A stretch of 64,000 bases of DNA from Neorhizobium galegae (GTDB lineage: Bacteria; Pseudomonadota; Alphaproteobacteria; Rhizobiales; Rhizobiaceae), in assembly GCF_021391675.1 (NCBI RefSeq), contig NZ_CP090095.1:3911501-3975500 (forward strand), written 5' to 3'. Each line of letters opens with the position of its first letter. The first letter of the stretch is position 1. The notes below the pieces were generated by a model. That model worked only from the letters and a program-made list of their open reading frames with translations, did no database searches and was not told the DNA's origin. The translations under genes were made by a program, and so were the position numbers. Below, piece after piece: positions 7,884 through 16,233 of this stretch.

Positions 7884-9060
7884 CCACAAACCTCTGGTGG
7901 CGCTGGCGCTGTCCGGTGGAGGGGCACGCGCAATGGCCTTCCATCTCGGTTGTTTTCGCGCGCTGCACGACCGGGGTATTCTCGATCGGGTGCAGGTTAT
8001 CTCCAGCGTATCCGGCGGAAGTGTCTTGGCCGCCTGTTGGGCCTACCGTGCCGAGGACTTTGAAGCATTTGATTCGCACGTGGTCTCCGTTCTTCGCCGC
8101 GGCATCCAGACGGACATTGTGCGTGAGGTCTTTTGCTCGGCCGAAGGACTCAAGATCGTCGCAACGTTGCTGGTCACGGGGACGCTGTCGATCGCTTTGA
8201 GACTACTTGCGCTGATTCTGTCCGTTCCCCGTGCCCTGTTGGGCCTGCCAACAGCGGCTTTGGAAGGTGCCTTACACGCTGGCGCGCGACGGTTGCCGGT
8301 TTGGGGCAGTTTGACGACCGCTTTCGAGGGTGCACTGGGACGGCTATTCGGAGATGCCGCCGTTGACCAGGTCAAACGGCCACATCTCACAGTGATCATC
8401 AATGCCTGCGACCTCAAGACGGGAACAGCCTTTCGGTTTGGATCGCGTAAATCGGGAGGCTGGCGGTACGGTGACATAACAGGCAGCAAGACCCCTGTCG
8501 CGAAAGCAGTCGCGGCGTCGGCGGCTTTCCCGATCCTGCTGCCCCCTCTCGTCGAATCGTTCATGTTCGAAAAGCAGGGCGTCCAGAGCAAGCAGACCGT
8601 GGCCCTGACAGATGGCGGTGTCTTTGACAACCTAGGCGTGGCCGTGCTTGAACCCGGCAGGGCGCATGACGCGGCTTTCAGCGAGCCCGTCACGCATCTC
8701 ATCAGTCTGAACGCCGGCGGAGGCCAGTTCGATATCGACGGGGCACATCCCTATTGGTGGGCGGGACGCGTGGCGCGCTCATTCGAGGCGGTTCACCGCA
8801 AAGCTCAGGACGCCGTCTACCAGCGCCTTCACAAGTATGCGGAAGTCGGTGACCTGGATGCGTTCGGCATGATTTACCTCGGCCAGCAGGACGCTAAATT
8901 GCCCTGGACACCCGCCGATTTCGTCACGCGGGAGCAGGTCAAGAACTACCCGACCGATTTTTCGCCGATGTCGGAGGAAAATCTACACCTGCTTACGACG
9001 CGTGGCGAACAGTTGACCCACATCATCGTCGAACGTTACCTCGCCGACTTGGCAAACTGA
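7870..9060 (+). CDS. patatin-like phospholipase
   Basis: A 396-residue patatin-family lipid hydrolase. The oxyanion-hole motif SGGGARA is at residues 15-21, the nucleophile Ser48 is in SSVSGGS (first position Ser rather than Gly, as in several bacterial members), and the catalytic Asp is in TDGGVFDN near 249. Between about 100 and 145 there is a long hydrophobic insertion (…VTGTLSIALRLLALILSV…) that could anchor it in or against the membrane. It is the last gene of the operon, starting 14 bp inside the E2-E1-JAB gene. By analogy with CBASS phospholipases it may be the membrane-attacking effector, but that is inference. Confidence 0.9.
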   Translation: MPHRDHKPLVALALSGGGARAMAFHLGCFRALHDRGILDRVQVISSVSGGSVLAACWAYRAEDFEAFDSHVVSVLRRGIQTDIVREVFCSAEGLKIVATLLVTGTLSIALRLLALILSVPRALLGLPTAALEGALHAGARRLPVWGSLTTAFEGALGRLFGDAAVDQVKRPHLTVIINACDLKTGTAFRFGSRKSGGWRYGDITGSKTPVAKAVAASAAFPILLPPLVESFMFEKQGVQSKQTVALTDGGVFDNLGVAVLEPGRAHDAAFSEPVTHLISLNAGGGQFDIDGAHPYWWAGRVARSFEAVHRKAQDAVYQRLHKYAEVGDLDAFGMIYLGQQDAKLPWTPADFVTREQVKNYPTDFSPMSEENLHLLTTRGEQLTHIIVERYLADLAN

Positions 9061-9240
9061 CATCTGTCGATGCGTATTTATATTTGCTAAAGTTGTGCTA
9101 AGATGGGGGACAATGCGCGCATTTGGCGAACACTTTGCATGATGTGTCCAAAATGTCAGATCGCGTCATTGTACTAGGCGTTGGTTTAATAGGCATGAAA
9201 TTGGATATCAACAGGCTCTTCCTTATCGATGGAGTTGGTC

Positions 9241-9627
9241 ATGGACCCCGCTGAAAAGCCAGAAAAACGCATCTACAACGTCCTTCTTTTCGTAAAGGTG
9301 AACCAGGCTTACTATGCACTCGACAAGCAACAGCGAGCTGAACTCAACAACCCGCACGTTAAGCATCTCTCGGAGCATCTCCAATACGTATCTATCCTCT
9401 CGCTGCAGGGCACCGGTCTGTCCCGCGACGTCCTGGTAGAGGTTCTTGAGTCCGAAAGCCTGATTGAAATCGAGAGGATGATCGAGACCTACAAGGCGGG
9501 CAGCAAGGCCCAGTACGGCATCGTGGAGAACGTCATGATCATGGAAAAGGTCATGGAAAGGAAGATGACCGGGCGCCAACTCGGAACGCGAGAGCGAGTG
9601 CAGCGGAAGGTCGGTGTCGCTGTTTAG
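9241..9627 (+). CDS. hypothetical protein, 128 aa
   Basis: An unrecognised small protein with a beta/alpha pattern: RIYNVLLFVKVN as a first strand, then helix and YVSILSLQG, suggesting a ferredoxin-like or dimeric alpha-beta barrel fold. The ATG at 9241 is preferred over 9229 because GGAG lies six bases before it. It lies 180 bp downstream of the patatin gene on the same strand, with a separate AT-rich leader, so it is probably not part of that operon. No catalytic motif was seen. Confidence 0.6.
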   Translation: MDPAEKPEKRIYNVLLFVKVNQAYYALDKQQRAELNNPHVKHLSEHLQYVSILSLQGTGLSRDVLVEVLESESLIEIERMIETYKAGSKAQYGIVENVMIMEKVMERKMTGRQLGTRERVQRKVGVAV

Positions 9628-9823
9628 CCATTTTTCGGGCCTTGTCAGATCTACCGCACATCAGTTGGCTCGCCGTGCCGCGTTGGAGTCGTTCGAATCC
9701 GGCAAGGTTCTGGTCGATCAGATGTACGTCCAGTTCCAGACACCACCAAAACCGTCCCACTCGCCGATCGTCTTCATGCACGGCGGCCCGCTGTCTGTTG
9801 TCCTCCTTCCGAAAGACTCATAA
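9614..9823 (+). pseudogene. fragment resembling the N-terminus of a secreted alpha/beta hydrolase
   Basis: Residues near VDQMYVQFQTPP and PIVFMHGGPLS in this 69-codon frame look like the start of exported alpha/beta hydrolases, which carry a similar QMYVQ segment followed by a HGG oxyanion motif. The frame stops shortly afterwards, no nucleophile elbow follows in any frame, and the downstream 500 bp are not coding. I read it as a gene remnant; a chance resemblance cannot be excluded. Confidence 0.4.
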
Positions 9824-9924
9824 GGAGTGGGAAACGGAGATTGGACCCAGGAATCCTTGCGGCGCTTGGGCACGCAGAAGGACTGCTTTGAAGAGTTCGA
9901 GCCGGTGGCTCAAATGGCGTAAGT

Positions 9925-9970
9925 GGGGGGCGAAGCGGAAACTATTTCCGAAGCGGCGCCGACAGCCGAC
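9925..9970. repeat. dispersed intergenic element, copy 1
   Basis: A core palindrome CGGAAACTATTTCCG (9936-9950) is flanked by GGGGGCG-AAG upstream and CGGCGCCGACAGCCGAC downstream. The same layout recurs at 13343-13385 and 18641-18686. The surrounding stretch 9824-10346 holds no convincing gene. Confidence 0.55.
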
Positions 9971-10346
9971 TTTCCGGTCTTGGGCGCAACCAACTTAGAA
10001 CCTGCCATAGATCGCCACCTCGCCTAGTGACAGCGCATGTCACCAAGATCGACGCAACTAACGCTGTAACGCGACGACGACGATGCCGAGCAGAACCTAG
10101 AGCTCCCCGACTGGATGCACGGGCGGTTGCGCCCTCACGACCAAAGGCCTCAACGCCTTGGGCAAATTCAGGCCAATGTGGGGTAGGAGGCCGCACCAGC
10201 GCCTTTGCTACCTTCTGCGACCTTACTTGCTTTGACAGTCCGACGATGACCCAGCTCCCGCCAAGGGCAAGCGTTTCCAGTTGCCCTTGGCGACAACGGC
10301 CGCTATTCATCACAGCTCTAGGTAATGTGACTTTCGGGGGTGCACC

Positions 10347-11570
10347 GTGGCTGAATATGATGGCGTAAACGACGAACCAGAACCATTATCGGCAGGCTCA
10401 AGCGTTGTTGTGGTTGGCACGTCTGACAAGGCGATCGAAAGGCACTTCGAGACTGGACGCCTCCGGGTCGTTCAAGAGAAGAATGATATCTTCCTCTCGC
10501 ACGTGATGTCATTCATCACCGGCTCGGGTAGCACCCTGTGGAGCAATTTGCGGCCCGAATACCAACGGCGGCTCCGTTGGGATGTGAAAAAGAAGTCTCG
10601 GCTCATTGAGAGCTTCATTATGAATGTGCCGGTTCCACCAGTGTTCCTTTACGAAAAGGAGCTTGGCCGCTTCGAGGTCATGGACGGTCAGCAGCGCCTG
10701 AATGCGATTGCCGAATTCCTGAGTGGTAGTTTTGCATTGGAGGGTCTGGAAATATGGCCCGCCTTGAACGACCGGAACTACGCGCAACTTCCCCCACTCG
10801 TCCGGAGAGGGCTGGACCGTGCCAAGATATCGGCCATTACCCTAATGTCGGACAATAGTTCGGCATCGGAAGACAGCGTTGACCTTCGCGCCCAGGTATT
10901 TGAACGCTTGAATACCGGTGGCGAGCGGCTGAACCAGCAGGAATTGCGGAATTCGCTCTATTCCGGCGAGTTCAACACTCTCCTTATAGACCTGTCGCGC
11001 CACCGTTGGTTTACGGACGCATGGGATATACCCAACCACGTGGCCAATACCCGCGAGGATGGAACACCCAGCGCAGCGCTCGCTGCAAATACTCTGTTTA
11101 AGCGAATGACAGATGTAGAAATTGTCCTGCGATTCTTTGCCTTCAAAGACCCCGAGAAACTGGCGGGGTCGGTTCGGTCGATGCTAGACGGCACGATGAA
11201 GCGTTTGCGGCGTCCAAATCCGGAAGCTCTGGCCGCGTTGGGCGAGGAATTCACGGACACCATGGGCTTGTGCCGCCAGATATTCGGGTCAAACACGTTC
11301 CGGCTCCCGCCAGTCGATAACAAGCCGGGCAAGATCTCGCGCCCTTTGTATGACGCAGAGATGGTTGCCGTATTCAAACTCAAGGCGCATCGGGCGGAGA
11401 TGATTAGTAGTGGCCCAGCCATCCAAGCGCGGTTGCTGGAGATGACGACCCCGAATGCGCCTACTTATGACTTGATGGTGGGCCGCGGGAATACAGCAAT
11501 TTCTATCCGTGACCGTATTGCTGCCGTGGAAACCGCCATCCGAGAAATCATCAATGTCCAAACTGGATGA
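10347..11570 (+). CDS. DUF262 family protein (GmrS/ParB-like fold)
   Basis: A 407-residue protein with the DUF262 signature: EYQRRLRW at ~71-78, the VPPVFLYE strand, and DGQQRLNA at 113-120. The last of these is the nucleotide-hydrolysis motif characteristic of the DUF262/ParB-like fold. This domain occurs in GmrSD-type modification-dependent restriction and in several other anti-phage systems. The C-terminal DUF1524 nuclease found in full GmrSD proteins is not apparent; instead the next gene encodes a HEPN protein. The start is GTG 10347, and the end overlaps the HEPN gene by 17 bp, implying coupled expression. A DNA- or nucleotide-sensing role in defence is inferred from family and context. 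Confidence 0.88.
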   Translation: MAEYDGVNDEPEPLSAGSSVVVVGTSDKAIERHFETGRLRVVQEKNDIFLSHVMSFITGSGSTLWSNLRPEYQRRLRWDVKKKSRLIESFIMNVPVPPVFLYEKELGRFEVMDGQQRLNAIAEFLSGSFALEGLEIWPALNDRNYAQLPPLVRRGLDRAKISAITLMSDNSSASEDSVDLRAQVFERLNTGGERLNQQELRNSLYSGEFNTLLIDLSRHRWFTDAWDIPNHVANTREDGTPSAALAANTLFKRMTDVEIVLRFFAFKDPEKLAGSVRSMLDGTMKRLRRPNPEALAALGEEFTDTMGLCRQIFGSNTFRLPPVDNKPGKISRPLYDAEMVAVFKLKAHRAEMISSGPAIQARLLEMTTPNAPTYDLMVGRGNTAISIRDRIAAVETAIREIINVQTG

Positions 11571-12330
11571 CGCCAAGAAGCTTGCTGATTTCTACCTTGA
11601 TGAAGTTGATGCTACCATCGAAATCCGGCAGACCTACAATAGCATTGTGGTAGGCATGAACGGGCCTCTGGCGGGCCTGTACAAGGACAACAAGTATTAC
11701 AAGGGCGTCATACAGGATGCCTTGAAGTACAAGGCTGTTGACCCCAGCGCGTTGTACCGGCCGCTTGTGGTTCAGCTTCACGGTATCTTCGAAAACTACA
11801 TCCGCTCAGTTGTGAAAGCCGTTGTGGAGGAGAAGTTTGAAACCGTTGCCGTTTATGCCGACCTTGAGGAGATGTTCCGGAAAGACCACGTCACCCATGC
11901 GGCCCGCGTCCTGATACACTGGAAAGAGGGCAGCATTCACGGCCTTACCTATCCATTTGAGCTGCTACTTAAGAACCTTGGCGTGGGATTGAGCGGCGGC
12001 AAAGGGTACAAGTTAAACCCTGAGATTTTCACCAAGTTCATGGGCAATCCCACGTCCGGCCGGCTAGAAAAACTGTTCGCCTCCCTCTCGCTACCGGAGC
12101 CGTTCTCGGACAAGCTTGGCCAGAATGGCGCGTTGAAGGAATACTTTGCCGAAAGGGCCAAGGGTAGAGTGTCGGAGCGGGCGCGGGAGACGCTGGACGA
12201 GAAAATCGACCTCCGGAACGATATCGTGCATGGCGATCTGACGCGCGCGGTGAATTTGACCGAACTTCAGGACACCTTAAGCTTTTTCCGCGCCCTCATC
12301 GCAGCACTCGACCAGCTCGTGGGGAATTGA
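11554..12330 (+). CDS. HEPN-domain protein (putative RNase)
   Basis: A 258-residue helical protein with DLRNDIVHGD at about residues 219-228. This is the R-x4-H motif of the HEPN superfamily, in a setting like the RiboL-PSP/MAE_28990 HEPN group. In that superfamily the Arg and His form a metal-independent ribonuclease site on dimerisation. The start at ATG 11554 lies inside the upstream DUF262 gene. Combined with the DUF262 partner and a third gene with a similar motif, this points to a nucleotide- or DNA-triggered RNase toxin arrangement. Activity is inferred. Confidence 0.75.
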   Translation: MSKLDDAKKLADFYLDEVDATIEIRQTYNSIVVGMNGPLAGLYKDNKYYKGVIQDALKYKAVDPSALYRPLVVQLHGIFENYIRSVVKAVVEEKFETVAVYADLEEMFRKDHVTHAARVLIHWKEGSIHGLTYPFELLLKNLGVGLSGGKGYKLNPEIFTKFMGNPTSGRLEKLFASLSLPEPFSDKLGQNGALKEYFAERAKGRVSERARETLDEKIDLRNDIVHGDLTRAVNLTELQDTLSFFRALIAALDQLVGN

Positions 12331-12334
12331 TGTC

Positions 12335-13024
12335 ATGCAACGTGTATTTGACCTCACGAGCGCTGCCGCTGTTCTCGCCGCCAATCCCAAGGCCGAGCCC
12401 TTCATCAAGGCGGTCCGCAAATTCCAGTCTGCCATCTCAGTGAGCGCCGACCTTGTGGAAGTAAAGAAGTCGGTTGAGGAACTGCAGAAAATGCGAGAGG
12501 ACGTGGACGACCACGGCCACATCGCTCGCGCCCTCCTCATCCATGCCGTCGTAGTCTACTGCCGAGCCAGCCACACTAAGGCCATCGAGCGCTATGATGT
12601 AGGCGTAGTCGGTGCTTACTCTCCGCAGCAGCGCGAGGCTCACAAGGTCATAGTGAACCTACGGGATAAGGTGCTGGCACATTTCGGGCCGGGAGGCGGC
12701 TGGCATGACGAGCGGGTGCTGTATCTGGAGCAGGACCACGGCGATGCCATCACCGCAGTCCACCACCGGATCAACAGCGACAGCATGGTATTCGACATCC
12801 TCGAAAATCTGCTTGAGACGGCCATTCCCTACGTCAAGGACAAGGAAGTTGACCGCGCCAAGGAGATTGACGCCGAGCTAACAAAAGCTCCGGAGCTGTT
12901 CAAGCTCATCGACCGCATCCCGTTCGACGTGGAGGAGTTTTACAAGGACGTGACGGGCGGCATCCAGAACTTCTGGGGGCCAGAAGGGATTCGTGGCGGA
13001 GCGCACCGTCAAGAGCGCCACTAA
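12335..13024 (+). CDS. hypothetical protein, possible second HEPN partner
   Basis: A 229-residue, largely helical protein starting five bases after the HEPN gene stop and clearly part of the same operon. It contains LRDKVLAHFG at about residues 109-118. This fits R-x5-H and resembles HEPN-like proteins of the AbiV/Cthe_2314 type, where a conserved 'RNKVxAHxD' lies between two long helices. I did not recognise any other domain. It may be an antitoxin-like or heterodimeric partner of the preceding HEPN protein, or a second RNase. Confidence 0.65.
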   Translation: MQRVFDLTSAAAVLAANPKAEPFIKAVRKFQSAISVSADLVEVKKSVEELQKMREDVDDHGHIARALLIHAVVVYCRASHTKAIERYDVGVVGAYSPQQREAHKVIVNLRDKVLAHFGPGGGWHDERVLYLEQDHGDAITAVHHRINSDSMVFDILENLLETAIPYVKDKEVDRAKEIDAELTKAPELFKLIDRIPFDVEEFYKDVTGGIQNFWGPEGIRGGAHRQERH

Positions 13025-13342
13025 AATAGAAGACCCAAACCGAGAGAAGCCAAAGCGCCGTAGGTGATGGCGGTCGAGGGCCATAACATAACCGGGCGTT
13101 ATTCGCGCGTATCAATTTATTGGTTGGACTTTCCAATAGGGCCAATGGAAGTATGACGGCTGCTCCGCGATTCAGGAAAACACCTTCCTCTGCACGGATT
13201 ATACTGCAGCTATCTTATCACAGCCGAGGCACGCAGGGCCCGCAGGAATATCAGTTACCCTAGTTCACCCCTCCGACATTCAGTTCGCGTAAGCAGAAAG
13301 GCGGCTTTGAGGAAATCTCGAAGCCCGCCTGACTGACTGAAA

Positions 13343-13385
13343 GGGGGCGCAAAGCGGAAATTAGTTCCGCTACGGGGCCGATAGC
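13343..13385. repeat. dispersed intergenic element, copy 2
   Basis: GGGGGCGCAAA precedes a near-palindrome GCGGAAATTAGTTCCGC (13354-13370), followed by TACGGGGCCGATAGC. It aligns base for base with copies at 9925 and 18641 over most of its length. Confidence 0.6.
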
Positions 13386-13817
13386 AACATGTCTCTTTTT
13401 AGGCAGGACAGCAGATAACTGCCTGTTCGCGAACGCCCACATCGGCCCTTCGATGCCATTAGTTGCTTACCGTTGCCGGACACGTTATGGCCGCTTGACA
13501 GTCCATCGCAAAGACGCCTCCCTGGCCGAAGGACGACCCTGCGTCGGCGAGGTACGATGGCGCCTCCACATCCGTTCTACTGAAGTGTTGCATTCCTCGC
13601 CCCAATGTCGTCATCTCTGCTCACAGACGCAACATCACCAAGAACGCTAAAAACGCAAGCATACCGGAGACAGCGGTCCCGGTAGTGGAACGGCAACTTT
13701 TCGGAAGCACCGGCACTGGCCGCAACGGGTAATTGGAAGCCGCATAGCCGCCAGAGGATTGGCGGTCTCTGTACGCCAACGTTAGCCGACCGTGTATTCC
13801 CCCGTACCGACAGCGTC

Positions 13818-13836
13818 AGCGGAAATTATCTCCGCT
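13818..13836. repeat. dispersed element, palindromic core only
   Basis: AGCGGAAATTATCTCCGCT is a near-perfect inverted repeat with the same core as the longer copies, but without their flanks. Confidence 0.45.
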
Positions 13837-13936
13837 TGCCCAGACACTATCTTAACAAGCTGACGGTCCTCTAAGTTTGGATGTGCTGCTGGCCCGATTG
13901 AACGCTCTTTTGGTTACGCGATTTATTGCTGATCCG

Positions 13937-14638
13937 CTAACGATGTATTTCTTGAAGGTAACCGGGCCGTAAGGCTACCTTTCCAAAACCGGTTGCTTTC
14001 AAAATCGTTCGTAGGTCGTCCTCACTGAATTGTGGTTTGACGGCGCCGGCGTTGGCGTAGGTCTTGAAAGAATGTCCCCGCGGGACCGGGAAGCCGAGCC
14101 ACTTCATAGTGATGCGCTCGTCCACGAAGCAGTGCTTTCGGAGATCTATTCCAGAGCGCCGAATAGCATCCCGCTCAAGGTGGCCATGACTTCGGTTTGC
14201 GGAGCTCTCTACAGCCAGGAGAAGAACATAACTGAAGCCGAGCTTTTGCGCGATTGCGCGACCAAGGGAATGATCGTAGTCTACATATGAAGCGGCACCA
14301 GACCCCGCCGATGCGAACAGCCTTCTCGCCACGTAGCGGTATCCCGAATATGAAGGACTTACGTATAGAAGTCTGACACCACCTCGCTGAACGACAAAAG
14401 CCTTCGTCGCGTCGATTCGGCCGATTTTGAAAAGGCGTCCCCTAAGCTGGATTGCTAATGATCGTCTCTTCACCGCACCAATTGGTATTTCACCGGGATG
14501 GAGCCCATCCAGCGTCGCCGCAAGCGCTTCCCTGTCCATCATCTCAAGTTCGAGATCAAAGGCATTGGCTTGGAAATCGGTAGAATCTGATATTTTCACG
14601 GGCATATTCTCCAATCGAGGCTCAACTATCCATCGCAT
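13937..14638 (-). CDS. unknown component of the Ubl/E1/DUF6527 operon
   Basis: A 233-residue protein of unknown family, the last gene of the four-gene cassette. Visible features are a central segment YVDYDHSLGRAIAQKLGF followed by a hydrophobic strand (YVLLLAVESS) and NRSHGHLER, suggesting an alpha/beta enzyme with polar conserved residues (Asp, His, Arg). No Cys-based E2 site or JAB HxH motif is seen. The start at 14638 lies 9 bp after the DUF6527 stop; an ATG at 14605 with GGAGA close upstream is the alternative. Position suggests it supplies a function the cassette otherwise lacks (ligase, peptidase or effector), but nothing in the sequence proves this. Confidence 0.7.
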   Translation of the reverse strand: MRWIVEPRLENMPVKISDSTDFQANAFDLELEMMDREALAATLDGLHPGEIPIGAVKRRSLAIQLRGRLFKIGRIDATKAFVVQRGGVRLLYVSPSYSGYRYVARRLFASAGSGAASYVDYDHSLGRAIAQKLGFSYVLLLAVESSANRSHGHLERDAIRRSGIDLRKHCFVDERITMKWLGFPVPRGHSFKTYANAGAVKPQFSEDDLRTILKATGFGKVALRPGYLQEIHR

Positions 14639-14647
14639 CCCTGTCCA

Positions 14648-15061
14648 TCAACCTCTGAACCGACCGGCAATCTTCGCCGCAACAGCATCGATAAACCGAG
14701 CGATCAGCCCACGCGGCGGCGGCACCATAACTTCGACATCACGCCGGTCACGTGCCTTCACTGCCGCAATCTTCTTTGCGGACATGGCTGCAGCCCACCG
14801 CACTTGATTGCCGGTAATCCAGTAGTGCGAACGGCAAGGAAAACTCCAGTTCCCCACGGAAGGGCTCAAGGACGCTGAATGACCGCTCTCGACAAGCCGC
14901 CACTTGGCAGGGTTCAGAGGCGTCACCACCTCCAACCCACAGCCACAGCAGCACAGATGCGAGGCTGTCGAATATCGCTTCGAAACATACAAGACACCCG
15001 ACGAAAGATCCTCCGGGATGAATTCAACGAATTCAGGTCTTATCTGGTCGATCCGGGTCAT
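14648..15061 (-). CDS. DUF6527 zinc-binding protein
   Basis: A 137-residue protein with the pattern of DUF6527: a Cys cluster HLCCCGCG at residues 35-42, then SLSPSVGNW and PCRSHYWI near 65-82, giving Cys/Cys/Cys/His ligands for a metal. The C-terminal third is basic and amphipathic. Members typically occur with ubiquitin-like and ThiF genes, and their biochemical role is not known to me. The start overlaps the E1 stop (ATGA at 15058-15061), so it is coupled to the E1. Confidence 0.8.
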   Translation of the reverse strand: MTRIDQIRPEFVEFIPEDLSSGVLYVSKRYSTASHLCCCGCGLEVVTPLNPAKWRLVESGHSASLSPSVGNWSFPCRSHYWITGNQVRWAAAMSAKKIAAVKARDRRDVEVMVPPPRGLIARFIDAVAAKIAGRFRG

Positions 15062-16233
15062 TTGCTACCTTCATAAACGATGCCTCCAGCGGCGATGCCG
15101 AAGCCGGTGTAATATTGCTCGCGCGTGTCCTGATAAAAGTCGAACAGCTTTTTCCACTGAACCACGGCAATCGCCGCGTTTAGCGCGTTCAGTTCGGCGA
15201 TCTGGATGTTGCTGGCATACTCGTTCGCCCCGCCATCCCCATCCGCATAGGAGATATGCGGCGCTGCCTGCGTGCGTGTCTCGGCTGTGCTCGTCGTCGT
15301 ACGAACAATGCCGCAGAGCTTACCCTCGACCAACATGACGCCCATGCCGACCTCGACGAACGACAAGCCGTTGGCGACCAGACGCTCGACGAGCTTTTCT
15401 TTCACAGGCCCGCGATCGACACAGACGAAGACGAAATCGAGCCCGTCTAAAAGATGGAGATTAGTCTCGTCCAGGTAGACATCGTGGGCAATGATGCCGT
15501 GCCGCATTTTCTCGTAGATCGCTTTGAAGTGGTGGACCTTCTTCGGCTTGGTCGCGAGTTCTTCATGTCCGGGCGCGCCCGGTGAACGAAATGCATTATG
15601 CTGCGAGTAGACGTCGCCATCGAAGGTATGAATCTCGGCGACAGGCGTCTTGACAACAAGGTCCAGCACATAGCTGCCGGTTCCGCCAAGGCCGATGATC
15701 CCGATCTTCAGGCCGGCAACCTTCTCGTTGACCGCCCCGATACCGGCGCGGCTCGTCGCCGTGTCGACATACTTGAAGACCTCACCGTCACCATCGGCGA
15801 CAATCGCGGGAAAGGTCAGTGCGGTCGCCTCCGGGTCGATTTTCGTCGCCTCACCGGTGATACGCCCGAGATAGGTCGTGATCTTGTGGTGATAGTCGCG
15901 ATATTGCGCTTTGGCCGAAAAGGTGAAGTCCGCCTGCACCCCGTTCCCGAAGCTTTGGGCGGCGGACGGGTTCTCGATGGACGTGATCTTCCGGCCGTCA
16001 CTGTGGCAGGGGTGCTCACCGGTCCAGAACGCCCGGTGATCGCTTGGCGCGGTGGTCACGTCATCGGACATTTCAAGCGTAGAAATCAGGCTGCCGTCAT
16101 AGCGGACGGCAGCCTGGGACGTGACATAGGGCACGTTAGAAACGAGAAGGTATCCACTCCGGATTTCGAGGTCATACCCTTCGTTCTGGAGGCGGAGCAG
16201 GTCCGCGCTACGAGCGATTGGTCGGCGTGACAT
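15058..16233 (-). CDS. ThiF-family E1-like adenylyltransferase
   Basis: A 391-residue protein. The N-terminal ~160 residues match the layout I associate with DUF6791 (GYLLVSNVPYV, GEHPCHSDG, then FSAKAQYRDYHHKITTYLG). The rest is a ThiF/E1 Rossmann domain with the nucleotide loop GLGGTGSYV at 181-189 and FDGDVYSQHNAFRSPGA, which holds the acidic and Arg residues used in adenylation. Candidate catalytic cysteines are in VFVCVDRG and KLCGIVR; I cannot choose between them. It overlaps the ubiquitin-like gene by 26 bp. It presumably adenylates the C-terminus of that protein. It is quite different from the E1 domain at 5640-7883, so the window carries two unrelated E1 systems. Confidence 0.9.
   Translation of the reverse strand: MSRRPIARSADLLRLQNEGYDLEIRSGYLLVSNVPYVTSQAAVRYDGSLISTLEMSDDVTTAPSDHRAFWTGEHPCHSDGRKITSIENPSAAQSFGNGVQADFTFSAKAQYRDYHHKITTYLGRITGEATKIDPEATALTFPAIVADGDGEVFKYVDTATSRAGIGAVNEKVAGLKIGIIGLGGTGSYVLDLVVKTPVAEIHTFDGDVYSQHNAFRSPGAPGHEELATKPKKVHHFKAIYEKMRHGIIAHDVYLDETNLHLLDGLDFVFVCVDRGPVKEKLVERLVANGLSFVEVGMGVMLVEGKLCGIVRTTTSTAETRTQAAPHISYADGDGGANEYASNIQIAELNALNAAIAVVQWKKLFDFYQDTREQYYTGFGIAAGGIVYEGSK

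Larger units (their letters stand above)
13025..13936. other. gene-free interval, about 910 bp
   Basis: No credible gene is visible between the convergent DUF262/HEPN operon and the ubiquitin-like operon. It contains one full (13343-13385) and one partial (13818-13836) copy of the dispersed palindromic element, and otherwise unstructured sequence that may be decayed genes. Confidence 0.6.

Noticed and set aside
4480..9060. Calling the operon a complete type II CBASS
   Set aside because: No CD-NTase-like gene (G-S-x(n)-D-x-D motif) is found among the three genes or their neighbours, and the first gene is clearly MBL-fold (HPDLDH).
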